Position numbers and translations under genes: made by a program. Under the pieces are notes generated by a model. The model was not told where the DNA came from. It searched no databases and worked only from the letters and a program-made list of their open reading frames with translations. Positions 10,083 to 20,682 of a stretch of 64,000 nt of DNA are shown here, piece after piece. Source of the DNA: Sphingobacterium daejeonense (GTDB lineage Bacteria; Bacteroidota; Bacteroidia; Sphingobacteriales; Sphingobacteriaceae); NCBI RefSeq assembly GCF_901472535.1, contig NZ_LR590470.1, positions 496,001-560,000 of the forward strand, given 5' to 3'. Each line of letters begins with the position of its first letter. Within the stretch, counting starts at the first letter, position 1.

Positions 10083-10936
10083 ATGATTTATAAAAAAGGC
10101 TTAACTCTATTGGCCGCCACGCTGATTTCGTTGTCGAGTTTTGCCCAACTTCCTGAGAAGGTAGGGGGGCTTCTTTCGGTTGACAGAACAGCTGAAACCT
10201 TTCTAAAAATGAAAGTCACTTGCTGGGCTCAAGTATATTATTGACAAGGAGACTACTTTCCTTGTTCCATCACCTGTAAATGCATCAAATTATTTAGCAA
10301 ATAGGCCCAACCTTCCTGATAGGCTTTCATGGAATCCTAATTTTGCACTGGTTTCCAGGAGTTTGGATTGGGGTGTGACCTCTGGTCCGATCGAGTTCCA
10401 GAAGATGGGTTCTATCAAGCGTTATGGTCAGTACCTTACATTTGGAAGAGAGATCGTAAAGGAAATTGGAGAGCCACCTTCGTGCCGAGGTAGAGATTAT
10501 GGTAAGAAGAAAGCTAGTCCATTAGAATATTACGAACCTGATGACAAAAACTACCTGAAACATCGTTCTGTAAAGCGTTTAGAGCAACGTGAAGAAGTGG
10601 TGTTGCAGACAGATGAGCTTTTCTCTACCATTCTAAAGGCAGATACCAAGACTGGGTATACTGAATTTATGGCTGATGATGCGAGGTTCTATTTTCCTTG
10701 GCAGAATGAAATTGAAGGCCGTGACAATATTTTGGCTTTCTTAAAGAAAGAAAGAATTGAATCGATACGGATCCCAATGATGTGGGGCGTTCGTACAGTG
10801 GAGAATTTGCCTATACTTCAGGAACGGCAACCGTAGGTACAAAAGACAAAGTTGTTAAGTTTAATTATATCAGAATTTGGCAATTGACAGATGAGTTCAA
10901 TGGAAAGTAATTCTGGAAATGATGTTTGAGAGATAA
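10083..10936 (+). CDS. NTF2-like exported protein, about six frameshifts
   Basis: The start at 10083 gives a clear signal peptide (MIYKKGLTLLAATLISLSSFAQ). A coherent protein of ~285 residues can be followed only by jumping frames: one extra base near 10215 and apparently missing bases near 10441, 10485, 10497, 10760 and 10899, after which the frame ends at TAA 10934-10936. The rebuilt protein resembles two NTF2-like halves: residues around RLSWNPNFALVSRSLDWG and then FYFPWQNEIEGRDNILAFL, ending in KWKVILEMMFER. I infer the NTF2-like fold from this pattern; its function is unknown. The density of breaks may be a poor consensus patch or genuine decay. Confidence 0.6.
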
Positions 10937-10953
10937 GATAGAATCTGAAATAT

Positions 10954-10990
10954 AAAAAGAGAGCCGATCAATTTGATCGGCTCTCTTTTT
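10954..10990. terminator. Bidirectional terminator between NTF2-like gene and surA
   Basis: A perfect 16-bp stem (10954-10969 with 10975-10990) has AAAAA at its left foot and TTTTT at its right foot around a GAGAGCCGATC core with a 5-base loop. It can end transcription in both directions between these convergent genes. Confidence 0.9.
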
Positions 10991-11011
10991 ATGTTGATAT
11001 AATTTCTTTAT

Positions 11012-12400
11012 TTATTCTTCATCTTTAGTAGAAGCAATATTATTTGTTTCTGGGGTCATCCACATTTGCAGTTCATCACAAGTAGCAAACTCACTGTTTA
11101 TATGAACGAATGTATTCTTAGTCTTTTTCTCAAACCATTCGCTTAAGCTTCTTCTAGTTTTATCTTCTTGAGCGGCTTCCTGAATTTTAGCAAAATCTTG
11201 TTCTAGACTAGCTTTATGCGGAGGGATACGCGTTTTAAGATAGGTAAATTTGTTATCCAGATTTACCACTTCTAGGGTCTTGGAATTGATAAGGTTTTGA
11301 AACTCCACCTTCTTTTAAGGTGTCAATTGCCATAATACTTCTTTCTCCAAAAGGTCTACAGGAATTAAAGTTGATCTTGAAGCAGATTGTGGGTTTATTA
11401 CCATACCACCATTGAACTTAGTTTCTTTGTTGTCTGAGTACATGGTCGCTGCGCTACTGAAGGACATTTTTTTGTCATTCACTTTATCATAAATGGAATC
11501 TATTTTTCCTTTGATGCGGTCTAAGCTTGCCTGTGTAGGCTTTGTTGTTACAAGTATATGTCTTGCATTCACTTCTTCGCCTCTACGTTCTAAAACTTGA
11601 AGGAAGTGGAATCCGTATTCTGTTTCGAATACTGGGGAGATTTCACCTGCTTTTAAACGGAAAGCCATTGCCGAGAATTCTTTTACATAATTCTCACGAG
11701 GTGCGAATCCTAATTCTCCACCTTGATTTGCTGACCCTGGATCTTCAGAATAAAAACGAGCTACAGTACCAAAGTCAGTACCGTTCAGTACTTGTTGACG
11801 GTATCCTTCAGCTTTTGTTCTGAAGACGCTTTTTTCTTCTTTTGTCAATTCAGGGAAAATAACGATTTCACCAATTTCAACCTCTGTATTGAATGCAGGA
11901 AGACTGTCTTGGTCTAGTCCTTCAAAATATTTTTTAACCTCTTGAGGAGTAACTGTTATTTTACTAATAATAGTATTTTGGAATTTCTCCGCTCTCATTT
12001 GTTCAGATAATACAGGTCTCATTTCTTCCTTGTATTGTAACAATGAACGTTTTAGGAATCCTTCCAATCTTTCTTTACCACCCGCGCGGCGGGTCATTTC
12101 GCGCATACGAGCATTCAATTGATCATCAACCTCAGCTTCTGAAACCTCAATAGAGTCTATTGCTGCTTGTTGAGATAGCAATTTGGTCATGATAAGTTGT
12201 TGCAAGGCCGTACATTTAAAGTCGTCGCTTGGTGTACCACCATTTGCTAGATACTGCGAATACTGCATATCAACGTCGGATTGCAGGATAATTCCTGATC
12301 CTACTGTCGCAACTACGCGGTCAATTAATTTTTCTTGAGATTTAGCTTGGAATGTACAAGCTAATAATATTAATAGAAGTAAACTTGAAAAGTTTTTCAT
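11012..12400 (-). CDS. surA: Periplasmic peptidyl-prolyl isomerase SurA, two frameshifts
   Basis: SurA is a periplasmic chaperone and parvulin-type isomerase for outer-membrane proteins. The start at 12400 begins the signal peptide MKNFSSLLLLILLACTFQA; an upstream in-frame start at 12439 would fall inside the probable promoter. After the SurA N-domain (VVATVGSGIILQSDVDMQ) comes a parvulin domain with GGELGFAPRENYVKEFSAMAF and FGFHFLQV-like sequence, and part of a second (EEVNARHILV). The frame breaks near 11325 (one base missing between WQL and TLKEGG) and near 11245 (extra A in SG-YKFTYLKT). Together they give ~462 residues, normal for this phylum. Confidence 0.88.
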
Positions 12401-12436
12401 GCTGTCTGTCGTCACTCTTGATCTTAAGTCCGAAGG

Positions 12437-12444
12437 CAAAATTA
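12437..12444 (-). promoter_or_regulatory. TAnnTTTG -7 box for surA
   Basis: On the minus strand TAATTTTG matches the Bacteroidota -7 box and lies 36 bp before the start at 12400. It supports the downstream surA start over the one at 12439. Confidence 0.5.
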
Positions 12445-12572
12445 TTAAATATTATGCCTTTTTTCTACTTTTATAATGTAATAATTGAATTAATACTTAG
12501 CCTAAACTAAGATATTCGGGCTAAAATACTTAAACAGCAGTAAACTTAAGGCTATTTAACCATATTTAACAG

Positions 12573-13673
12573 ATGATCACACGCTTATTATTTATTTCCA
12601 TCTTGACCATGACTGTCACATTATTATCCGCTCAAGGGACAAAAATCCCTCTTTATGTTGGGACCTATACTTCAGATAAGGGTAGTAAGGGGATTTATGA
12701 ATTTGAGTTTGATACTCAAACTGGGGATGCGAAACTCATCAGAGAAACAGAAACTCCGAGTCCTTCATTCATTGATCGGAGCAGTAGATTTTTGATAGCT
12801 GCAAACGAGCTTACGGATGGCAATCAATCTATTTCTTCCTTTGCGATCACGGATAATGGATTGAAATTCATCAATAAAGTGGGAACTGGAGGATCTGCAC
12901 CTTGTCATATTGTGATGGATAAGGAAAGAAAATTTGCTGTGGCATCCAATTATCTAGGTGGCGCATTGGATTTGTTTTCCCTAGCAGATAATGGCGAAAT
13001 ATTATCAAAAGAAGATACGAAGACATATAATGGTTCTAGCGTTGACAAGAAACGCCAAGAGGCATCACATATTCATTCAACTTTCATCGGGCCTGATAAA
13101 CTTTTATATGTATCAGATCTAGGTGCTGATAAAATCTATGTCTTGGATGTTGTGAAGGATAAGGATGGGAAACTTCAGTTTAAAGAGGTAAATACATTAA
13201 CCAGCAAATTAGGTGGAGGGCCAAGGCATATAGCTTTTCATACGAATGGGAAGTATTTATACTCCTTACTTGAAATGACGGGGGATATTGAGGTGTTCAA
13301 GAAGGTAGGGAAGGGTTGGAAATCACAACAGGTCATATCCATGCGAACAGCAGGCTTTGATGGCAAGAGTGGAGCGGCTGACCTGAAGCTCTCATCTGAT
13401 GGAAAATTCCTTTATTCTACAGACCGGGTTGATGCTAATACAATAACGGTATTTTCTGTAGCTAAGAATGGTACGCTGAAGCAAATTCAGGTAAGTTCTG
13501 TTTTTGGGAAAGGGCCTAGAAATTTCAATTTCAGTCCTGATGAACGTTTTGTGTTGGTTGCCAATCAATTGACGGATGAAATTGTACTATTCAATAGAGA
13601 TAAAAAATCGGGTTTGCTAAGTGATTCAGGAAAACGGATTAAAGCCTTTACACCAGTTTGTATCTTGTTTTGA
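12573..13673 (+). CDS. Lactonase-family seven-bladed beta-propeller protein
   Basis: A 366-residue protein with a signal peptide (MITRLLFISILTMTVTLLSAQG) followed by repeats typical of the YbhE/Pgl lactonase family: YVGTYTSDKGSKGIYEF near residue 30, a central HSTFIGPDKLLYVSDLGADKI, and GPRNFNFSPDERFVLVANQ near the C-terminus. Relatives hydrolyse 6-phosphogluconolactone, but exported Bacteroidota members have no firmly assigned substrate. It is divergent from surA (172 bp between starts) and its stop lies one base from the converging mnhG stop, with no terminator between them. Confidence 0.85.
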   Translation: MITRLLFISILTMTVTLLSAQGTKIPLYVGTYTSDKGSKGIYEFEFDTQTGDAKLIRETETPSPSFIDRSSRFLIAANELTDGNQSISSFAITDNGLKFINKVGTGGSAPCHIVMDKERKFAVASNYLGGALDLFSLADNGEILSKEDTKTYNGSSVDKKRQEASHIHSTFIGPDKLLYVSDLGADKIYVLDVVKDKDGKLQFKEVNTLTSKLGGGPRHIAFHTNGKYLYSLLEMTGDIEVFKKVGKGWKSQQVISMRTAGFDGKSGAADLKLSSDGKFLYSTDRVDANTITVFSVAKNGTLKQIQVSSVFGKGPRNFNFSPDERFVLVANQLTDEIVLFNRDKKSGLLSDSGKRIKAFTPVCILF

Positions 13674-13674
13674 T

Positions 13675-14091
13675 TTAATCAGTTGCATCATCTGTGTCTG
13701 CAATATTATCCTCTGCGAGTTTGTCCGCTTTCACAGGATCACTTTCTAAGCAGTGTGTTTCTTTGTTGTACATTCCTTTCAGGTCGTCAACTACCGTTCC
13801 TTTCCAGAGTGGGGTGCCGATAAAGTAGGCTGCTTTTGCGATCATGTGTGCAGCAATAGGTGCTGTCAATAGTAGAAAGAATATAATAGCTATTGATTTG
13901 GTTGTTACAGACACATCATCTGGGAACATAATGGCTGCACAAATCAATAATAATCCGACACCTAGGGTGGATGCCTTTACTGTTACAGAAAGGCGTAAAT
14001 AAAAATCTGGCATCCTTAAAACTCCGATGGAGGCAAAAAGGATAGAAAATGCACCTACCGTGCTCAATATTGCTAGAATAATATCAATCAT
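13675..14091 (-). CDS. mnhG: Mrp antiporter subunit G
   Basis: This is the last gene of the leftward Mrp operon. I choose the start at 14091 (MIDIILAILSTVGAFSILF); an upstream start at 14124 would lengthen the overlap with mnhF. The ~138 residues contain three membrane helices and the MnhG/PhaG pattern IGVLRMPDFYLRLSVTVKASTLGVGL, then a charged acidic tail rich in Asp and Glu. MrpG is needed for assembly of the hetero-oligomeric Na+/H+ antiporter in the inner membrane. It overlaps mnhF by 8 bp, which suggests translational coupling. Confidence 0.9.
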   Translation of the reverse strand: MIDIILAILSTVGAFSILFASIGVLRMPDFYLRLSVTVKASTLGVGLLLICAAIMFPDDVSVTTKSIAIIFFLLLTAPIAAHMIAKAAYFIGTPLWKGTVVDDLKGMYNKETHCLESDPVKADKLAEDNIADTDDATD

Positions 14092-14356
14092 CTTTTTGTT
14101 TTTCAATATAGTAAGAGAAGGCAATTGTTCCTAAAAAGGCAATCAGTGCCAAGATTATGGCGACATCTAACAGCACTTCCTGTTCTTGTCTGATACTATA
14201 GACTGTAATAATACCAATTCCTATGGTTATTATCAGGTCCAAGGCCATTACTCTATCCACAACCGATGGGCCTTTGAACAGACGTATAAACACCAATAGT
14301 ACCGAAATGGTTAATATGGGTAATATGACAAAATCGAAATAGGTTTCTAAACTCAT
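14084..14356 (-). CDS. mnhF: Mrp antiporter subunit F
   Basis: A 90-residue protein with three membrane helices and the family motif GPSVVDRVMALDLI (residues ~29-42), as in MnhF/MrpF. It is a small integral subunit of the Mrp Na+/H+ antiporter. It overlaps mnhE by 4 bp and mnhG by 8 bp, a tight operon arrangement. Confidence 0.92.
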   Translation of the reverse strand: MSLETYFDFVILPILTISVLLVFIRLFKGPSVVDRVMALDLIITIGIGIITVYSIRQEQEVLLDVAIILALIAFLGTIAFSYYIEKQKDD

Positions 14357-14829
14357 CGTAAAATCTCTAATAATTTCCGTTCTACCCCTGTTTTGAGCGT
14401 CCTAATAAATTGTTCCTCATCCTTTAGATACATGACATGGATATAAATAGCTTTTTTATCGTCACTAATGTCGATAATAAGAGTACCTGGTGTCAATGAA
14501 ATAAAGGTTGCCAAAATATTGATTTCAAAATCTGTGGTTGTATTTACCGGATATCTAACAATACCAGGTTTGAAAAAATATTTTGGTGTGATTACATCAT
14601 ATGCAACTTGTACATTCGCTTTAATCAGTTCGTATAGGAAGAAGAAAAAGAAACTGATGATTTTTGGGACACGATAGAAATAACGTTGATCCGTTTCATT
14701 TCTATTCATGATCCATAATACACCAAACCCTAGCAAGTATCCGAAGATAAAGTTAGAATAAAATAGGGATCCAGTAAGTGCTACCCAAATAAAGGATAGC
14801 AAGAGGTTCATTAAAAAAAACTTGATCAT
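14353..14829 (-). CDS. mnhE: Mrp antiporter subunit E
   Basis: A 158-residue protein with two or three N-terminal membrane helices and a cytoplasmic C-terminal domain. It has the MnhE pattern RYPVNTTTDFEINILATFIS followed by LTPGTLIIDISDDKKAIYIH. It is a structural subunit of the Mrp complex. It overlaps mnhD by 4 bp at its start and mnhF by 4 bp at its end. Confidence 0.93.
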   Translation of the reverse strand: MIKFFLMNLLLSFIWVALTGSLFYSNFIFGYLLGFGVLWIMNRNETDQRYFYRVPKIISFFFFFLYELIKANVQVAYDVITPKYFFKPGIVRYPVNTTTDFEINILATFISLTPGTLIIDISDDKKAIYIHVMYLKDEEQFIRTLKTGVERKLLEILR

Positions 14830-16343
14830 TGTTCAAAAGCTTTATCGCCCAAAACGGTACGGATGTAAGGGCTTGTGTCCAACAATTCATTCGTAATTCT
14901 ATCTACAACGGTTATAATGTTTTCTGCATTAAAACCTATATATAGTGTCACCGAGCATAAAATCAGGATCGGCAATACAATCAATATTTTTTTAAAAGGA
15001 GGTTCATCCTTGAATTTATCTTCATAATTTACACCTTCAGGCACATCTTTCCAAAATACGTCGGCCCACATTTTTGAAATCACATACATGGTGACCAAGC
15101 TTCCAATTATTAAAGCTGCAATAAAGAAGTATTGTTTGTCAACAAATGCTTCTTGAAATAAGTAAATCTTTGGCCAAAAACCTGAAAGTGGGGGGATACC
15201 TACTAAGGAGAACAGCACCAATGCTATCATCAATGAAATGAGGGGATAACTTTTATATAATCCACCTAATTTTTGTGTATCCATTGATCCTCTGACCAAT
15301 CTGATAAATCCAGCAATCAAGAACATATTTGTTTTGACCATGATATCGTGCATCAAGTAAAACACAGTTCCCATCAGCGCCAATTTTGTAAACATGGCAA
15401 TACCACCCAACATAAAACCAATGTGGCAGACAATCAGATAAGAGAACATCCGTCGAATATTGGTTTTAATCAATGCTCCAAATGCTCCAGTCAAAACGGT
15501 TAAAACAGCGAGTGCCATAAATAATGTTCTGGTAAAATCATCGGGTATGAAAATCAAACTGAATACTCTTAAGATGGCATAGATGCCGAGTTTTGTCAAC
15601 AAGCCTCCAAAGGTTGCAGCTACTGCAGATGGTGGAGTATGATAGGATGAAGGTAGCCAATAATACAATGGGAAAACAGCGGACTTAATGCCGAATCCCA
15701 GAATAAAAAATATCGAGGTGATTCCTACTAATGCTTTATTGTCAAAATCCCTGATTTTTAATGCAAGGTCCGCCATGTTCAGAGATCCTGTAATCCCATA
15801 TAGGATGCCGATTCCTGTCAAAAAGAATGTCGAGGCCAAGATGTTCATGGCCATATACTTCACTGCTCCTTCTAGCTGTGCTTTTCGACCTCCCAAAGTC
15901 ATCAATACGAATGAGGAGATAATGACTACCTCAAACCAAACGTATAGATTGAAAATATCACCAGTCAGGAAAGCTCCATTTAATCCCATCAAAAGGAAAT
16001 GGAAAATTGGGAAATAACCGTACAGCATCCTTTGCCTACTCAAGCCTACAGAAGAAAAGATGGATACCGCAAAACCTGCTATGGATGTCAAAAGAACCAT
16101 AGATGTGCTGAGTAAATCGGCCACGAATACAATTCCAAAAGGAGCCTCCCAATTGGAAGCATTCATATGCAGAGATCCTTCAGTGTAAACTTTAGTGAAT
16201 AAACGGATGGCAATCAAGAGGCCTATAAAGGTACCACCGACACTAAGGAATCTTTGTGATACGGTTTTCCTCCAGGCAATTAATTGGATAATGGCTGTAA
16301 AAAGATGTATGAAAACAGGTGCTAAAATGTGATTATCTATCAT
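14826..16343 (-). CDS. mnhD: Mrp antiporter subunit D (proton-translocating, NuoN/M-like)
   Basis: A 505-residue membrane protein with ~14 helices of the proton-antiporter-M family, related to complex I NuoM/N. Visible signatures include FEVVIISSFVLMTLGG (channel glutamate in helix 5), the lysine-bearing FGIKSAVFPLYYWLPSSYHTPPSAVAA, and MHDIMVKTNMFLIAGFI. It is a core ion-translocating subunit of the Mrp Na+/H+ antiporter. It overlaps mnhC and mnhE by 4 bp each. No frameshift is seen, unlike mnhA. Confidence 0.95.
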   Translation of the reverse strand: MIDNHILAPVFIHLFTAIIQLIAWRKTVSQRFLSVGGTFIGLLIAIRLFTKVYTEGSLHMNASNWEAPFGIVFVADLLSTSMVLLTSIAGFAVSIFSSVGLSRQRMLYGYFPIFHFLLMGLNGAFLTGDIFNLYVWFEVVIISSFVLMTLGGRKAQLEGAVKYMAMNILASTFFLTGIGILYGITGSLNMADLALKIRDFDNKALVGITSIFFILGFGIKSAVFPLYYWLPSSYHTPPSAVAATFGGLLTKLGIYAILRVFSLIFIPDDFTRTLFMALAVLTVLTGAFGALIKTNIRRMFSYLIVCHIGFMLGGIAMFTKLALMGTVFYLMHDIMVKTNMFLIAGFIRLVRGSMDTQKLGGLYKSYPLISLMIALVLFSLVGIPPLSGFWPKIYLFQEAFVDKQYFFIAALIIGSLVTMYVISKMWADVFWKDVPEGVNYEDKFKDEPPFKKILIVLPILILCSVTLYIGFNAENIITVVDRITNELLDTSPYIRTVLGDKAFEQ

Positions 16344-16696
16344 ATATCTTCTTCTTCCGGCGTGTTTAAATCGTCCAAATCATCTGTGTCTACCAATGCA
16401 TAGACACGTTTTAATAATACAATGGCAAATGCTGTCAATGCGAAACTGATTACAATGGCAGTGAGGATCAATGCCTGTGGTATTGGATCCGCATATATAT
16501 CTTGAAAAACATTATGATTAGGGTCTATTACTGGAGGTTTCCCTTTCGTAAGAGATCCCAATAAGAAAATCAGGATATTAGTTCCGTTTCCGAGTAACAT
16601 AATTCCCAACAATAGTTTTACCATGCTTCTTCTCAGGATCAAATAGACTCCTGCAGCATATAAAAAACCTAATACAACAACTAATAATAACTCCAT
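16340..16696 (-). CDS. mnhC: Mrp antiporter subunit C (NuoK-like)
   Basis: A 118-residue protein with three membrane helices, homologous to NuoK. It has YLILRRSMVKLLLGIMLLGNGTNI near the N-terminus, with the NuoK-like glycine/asparagine helix, and DPIPQALILTAIVISFALTAF in helix 3. The C-terminus is acidic (DTDDLDDLNTPEEEDI). It overlaps mnhD by 4 bp and follows mnhB by 3 bp. Confidence 0.94.
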   Translation of the reverse strand: MELLLVVVLGFLYAAGVYLILRRSMVKLLLGIMLLGNGTNILIFLLGSLTKGKPPVIDPNHNVFQDIYADPIPQALILTAIVISFALTAFAIVLLKRVYALVDTDDLDDLNTPEEEDI

Positions 16697-16699
16697 CTC

Positions 16700-17113
16700 T
16701 TAATCTTTGGTTAATGAAATGGTAAATAATATTGTCAATACAACACCGATAACGACCAAGTATACACCCAAGTCAAAAAACAAAGCTGATCCAATCATTC
16801 CGATTACTGGCACTTTTTCTTCCCACCATAATCCAGTCATTGGCGGCAAGCCAAAAAATGTTGGCATAACGACACTTATAGCTGAAATTCCTAATCCTAT
16901 TGGAATTAATGACAATGGTTTTCTTTTCAATATTTTCATGGTTGCTTCGGTGCCATTGGCGAAACTGTGCAGCACAAAAGCTATGGATGCCACTAATCCA
17001 CCAACAAATCCTCCTCCTGGATAATAATGTCCTCTCAATAGAAGAAAGAAAGAGAACAGTAATAAAATAGGCAACAAATACCTAGTTGCTGTTTGCAATA
17101 TTATACTTCGCAT
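16700..17113 (-). CDS. mnhB: Mrp antiporter subunit B
   Basis: A 137-residue protein with four membrane helices and the MnhB-domain signature LRGHYYPGGGFVGGLVASIAF (residues ~26-46; the GGGFxGG block is diagnostic). It follows mnhA by 4 bp. It is an integral subunit of the Mrp Na+/H+ antiporter. Confidence 0.94.
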   Translation of the reverse strand: MRSIILQTATRYLLPILLLFSFFLLLRGHYYPGGGFVGGLVASIAFVLHSFANGTEATMKILKRKPLSLIPIGLGISAISVVMPTFFGLPPMTGLWWEEKVPVIGMIGSALFFDLGVYLVVIGVVLTILFTISLTKD

Positions 17114-17117
17114 ATCT

Positions 17118-19430
17118 TTATTCTTTTTCTGAAGATTTCAATCTTAATTTTAATAAGCTGTAGACGCCTAATGCGGCAATCCCTAAAACGACAGTTTCAA
17201 ACATGGTGTCAATCCCTCTAAAGTCCGCTAAGATTAGGTTTACGACATTCTTTCCCTTAGCTAATATATAGGCGTTTTCGCCATAGAAATCACTGGTTTG
17301 TGTTTGAATTGGTTCATATAATACCTTCAGTGCTATTATAGATAAAATTGCTCCAAATCCCAGTGCGACAACACTGTCGCGATATCTTTCTCTAGCAGAT
17401 GCCAGGTTTAAGAAGCTAGGTAATTTGTAAAGGACCAATACAAATAATACAGTACTTAAAGTATCAATGGTAAATTGAGTCATAGCAAGATCGGGTGCAC
17501 TGTAAAATACATACATCAAACAGATACAATAACCAATCACACTCATGGCTACTACTGATGTTAACCTAGAAGGCGTTGCAATGACGATTACCAATGCCCC
17601 CAATAAGATAATTACCACCGCCACTTCATAAATTGTAAGTGGTGTAAGGTTTTTCAAAATCTATTTGGATTGGTCCACTCTGCCATAATTTATAGATCAA
17701 CAATGCTTCAGCAAAAAGAATGATCTTCATGTGATATGATCTCAAATAGCCATTGTGGAAAAAGTTGGTAAACCATTGAGAAAAACGAACTATATCATTG
17801 GCATAACCTGTAATAATTGTTTGCGGAGACAATCGTTGAAATTTTTCAATATAATTTACTTTGGCTTCACTTGGTTTATTGACCATGTAGAGGAATGTTC
17901 CTGCAGCCAATGTCACCAAACTTAAAACCAAAAACTGTATTGAAGCCGTGCCAAATGGCCAGATGCATTTCGGTGTCTCCACCGAAAATAGAATTTGCTG
18001 CTTGGTAATTGATGAAATTGCCTGCCAAACTTGGCACAAGACCGAATATCAAACCTAGGATGGCTAAGATCAAAGGTGTTATCCACATTGATTTATAAGG
18101 AAGATGTACCTTAGCGTATTCCTGATGCAAAGGTCCAAAAAAGGGCTTAAACCCAGCCATAAATCCGGCTGCTACTAAGCATATATTGGTAGCAACAGCA
18201 ATTATTGTCAAGATTAGGATCCAATTTTTTTCTGCGTGCAGGGTTGCTTCATAAATTAAGTCTTTACCTATAAAACCGAATGTTGAGGGCAATCCAGCAC
18301 TGCTCAATGCCGCCAACCCAGCAGCTAACGCTACAGGACCCAAAACTTTCCGTAAACCAGCAAGCTTAGTGATGTCTCTAGTATGAGTTTCATGATCAAC
18401 AATGCCGGTAACTAAAAACAAGGTAGCTTTATACAATGCATGGACCAATATAAATACACTTGCCGCTATCACAGCTTCTTTTGAGCCAACACCTAACAGA
18501 AATACAAGAATGCCGAGCGCAGAAATGGTAGAATATGCAAGAATCGATTTTAAATCTGTCCGAAATAGAGAATGGATTGCTGAATAAAGCATGGTAAATC
18601 CTCCGACTCCCATGAGGGTATAGCTCCATAATTCTGTTCCACTTAGAATCGGGAAGAACCTAGCCAATAGATAAATTCCTGCCTTTACCATGGTTGCTGA
18701 ATGCAGGTAAGCTGAAACTGGCGTGGGAGCTTTCATTGCTCCTGGTAACCAAAAATGAAAAGGGAATTGGGCCGATTTTGTAAAAGCACCTAAAAAATAG
18801 CAAACCTAAAATCAGTGGATATTGAGGGTGTTCTAAAATTACATTTCGATATTCTATAAGTTCTGAAATTCTAAATGTTCCCGCAACATTCCCCATCAAC
18901 ACCAATCCTGCAAGGAGAAAAAATCCTCCCATTCCAGTGATTGTCAAAGCTGTCATGGCACTTTTTCGGGATGCTTCTTGGTCGTTGTTGAATCCTATTA
19001 GGAAGAATGAACTGATACTGGTGAGTTCCCAAAAAATGAACAACAAGAAAATATTGTCAGATAAGACCAGGCCGATCATTGCTGACATAAAAAGATAGAG
19101 ATACCCAAAGAACCGATCATAATAGGGGTGACCCTTTAAATAAGTTCTTGCATAGAAAAATATCCCAGTTCCGATTCCGGTAATCAGTAGGCAGAACAAT
19201 AAAGATAGACCATCAAGTTTTAAGTCAAAGTTAACACCTAATGAAGGGACCCAATTTATTTCTTGCATATAGTTTAGTCCATTCGCAATTTTAGGGATAT
19301 AGCCTAAGTAGTAGCAGAATAGTACTGTTGGGACCAATGGCAATAATATACTCCAAGATGATTTAAATCGTTTGCCGAATGGGATTAGCAAAATCGAAGA
19401 AATCAAACCTAAAAGTATTGTAAATAACAT
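17118..19430 (-). CDS. mnhA: Mrp antiporter subunit A (NuoL-like plus C-terminal domains), three frameshifts
   Basis: MrpA is the largest proton-translocating subunit, a NuoL-like domain fused to C-terminal MrpA-specific domains. Key parts are the channel glutamate in FIFWELTSISSFFLIGF, then PFHFWLPGAMKAPTPVSAYLHSATMVKAG after repair, and a C-terminal DUF4040/MbhE-like part (APDLAMTQFTIDTLSTVLFV). Three +1 errors break it: a run of six A at 18792-18797, AAAA at 17924-17927 and TTTTT at 17650-17654 (plus-strand bases). Correcting each by one base gives a continuous ~769-residue protein of normal size. It is the first gene of the mnhA-B-C-D-E-F-G operon. Confidence 0.92.
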
Positions 19431-19575
19431 GGGCGTTCTCTTAAAGAATTATGGGATTGGGTTAAAAATAATAAAAAACAGGAATTTTTCGTGTTAAATT
19501 AAGATTAAACCTTAAAATTTATAGGGATAAATCTAGTTTTCTTGGTAGTTTTAAATAATCAACTTTTTAATCATT

Positions 19576-20659
19576 ATGAAATGTAAACCTATCTCCTTTT
19601 GGTCCATATTTTTGGGATTTCTTTTAATTTGTACCCAATCATTTGGTCAAGAAAATTATGTCAAACCTAAATTAATTAACAACGAATCATGGTCATTAGT
19701 TTTGATACCAGACCCACAAACTTATGTGAAGTATGACAGGAATGTCGGGGTCTTAAATTTAATGACATCATGGATACGAGAGAATGTAGATTCTTTAAAT
19801 ACTCAATTCGTTCTTTGTACAGGCGATTTAGTAGAACAAAATGATTTATTAAATCCAGATGGAAAGGTTGCCAATCAAAACAGTAAACAGCAATGGACCA
19901 ATACGAGTGAAGCTTTTCGCAAATTAGACAATCATGTTCCTTATGTATTAGCTACCGGTAACCATGATTATGGACATGTCAGTGCGGAATATCGATCCAC
20001 ACAGTATGATAAGTATTTTTCACCTGAACAGAATGGATTTAATGCAAAAGCACTTCGTGAAGTAGGGCCGGCATTAAATGGAAATTCTTCTAATGTGAAT
20101 GCTATTTATGAGTTTCAAACCCCTCATCCAAAGAAAATATTGGTTATGGTACTGGAATTTGCACCTCGAAATGAAGTTATTGACTGGGCAAAGAAAACAT
20201 TGGCACAACCAAAGTATGAAAACCATGATGTCATATTGTTAACTCATACTTATTTGGATAAAAACAGTAATCATATTAAAACTGAGGGATATAAAATTGG
20301 AGATTCAAACTATGGCGCAGCCGTATTCGAGAAATTAGTGAAACCTTCAAAAAATATCAGGATGGTATTCTCTGGACATATTGGTGAACCTGATAAATTT
20401 GATGGTCACCTCGGCTTCAGACAGGATAAAAATGCTGCAGGCAAGACCGTTACTCAAATGACATTCAATGCCCAAGCAATGGGAGGGGGTTGGTTTGGAA
20501 ATGGTGGCGATGGATGGTTGAGATATTTGGAGTTCCTACCAGATGGCAAAACTGTTAAGGTAAAAACCTTTTTCACCATTATTTGCCATTTCACCAGCAA
20601 CACAAAACCTAGCATATAAAAAGGAAAAAAACCAAGAATTTGAATTTTCCTTGGACTAG
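19576..20659 (+). CDS. Exported calcineurin-like metallophosphoesterase, one frameshift
   Basis: A protein of ~360 residues with a signal peptide ending near QSFGQ. The binuclear-metal motifs of the calcineurin-like superfamily are in order: IPDPQ (~residue 49, D-x-Q in place of D-x-H), CTGDLVEQND (~92), TGNHDYGH (~131), LLTHTYLD and FSGHIGEPD. The frame breaks at TTTTT 20569-20573, where one extra T cuts off the C-terminus; correction extends the protein to TAG 20657-20659 (ending FEFSLD). It is monocistronic, followed by a strong hairpin. The substrate is unknown. Confidence 0.85.
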
Positions 20660-20682
20660 AAAGATTGTTAGGGTAAAAAGAG

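Noticed and set aside
10363..10836. An independent 157-residue protein
   Set aside because: It begins inside the NTF2-like protein and carries out-of-frame stretches; the coherent protein runs from 10083 to 10936.
11012..11308. A separate 98-residue gene downstream of surA
   Set aside because: Its sequence (YLKTRIPPHKASLEQDF and so on) is the SurA C-terminus; two compensating indels near 11325 and 11245 explain the split.
12401..12439. Upstream in-frame start for surA
   Set aside because: It overlaps the TAATTTTG promoter box and puts 13 charged residues before the signal peptide.
17118..17657. A separate gene from 17118 to 17657 (minus strand) starting at TTG
   Set aside because: It continues the mnhA C-terminal domain after a single extra base at 17650-17654; joined, the protein has the normal MrpA length.
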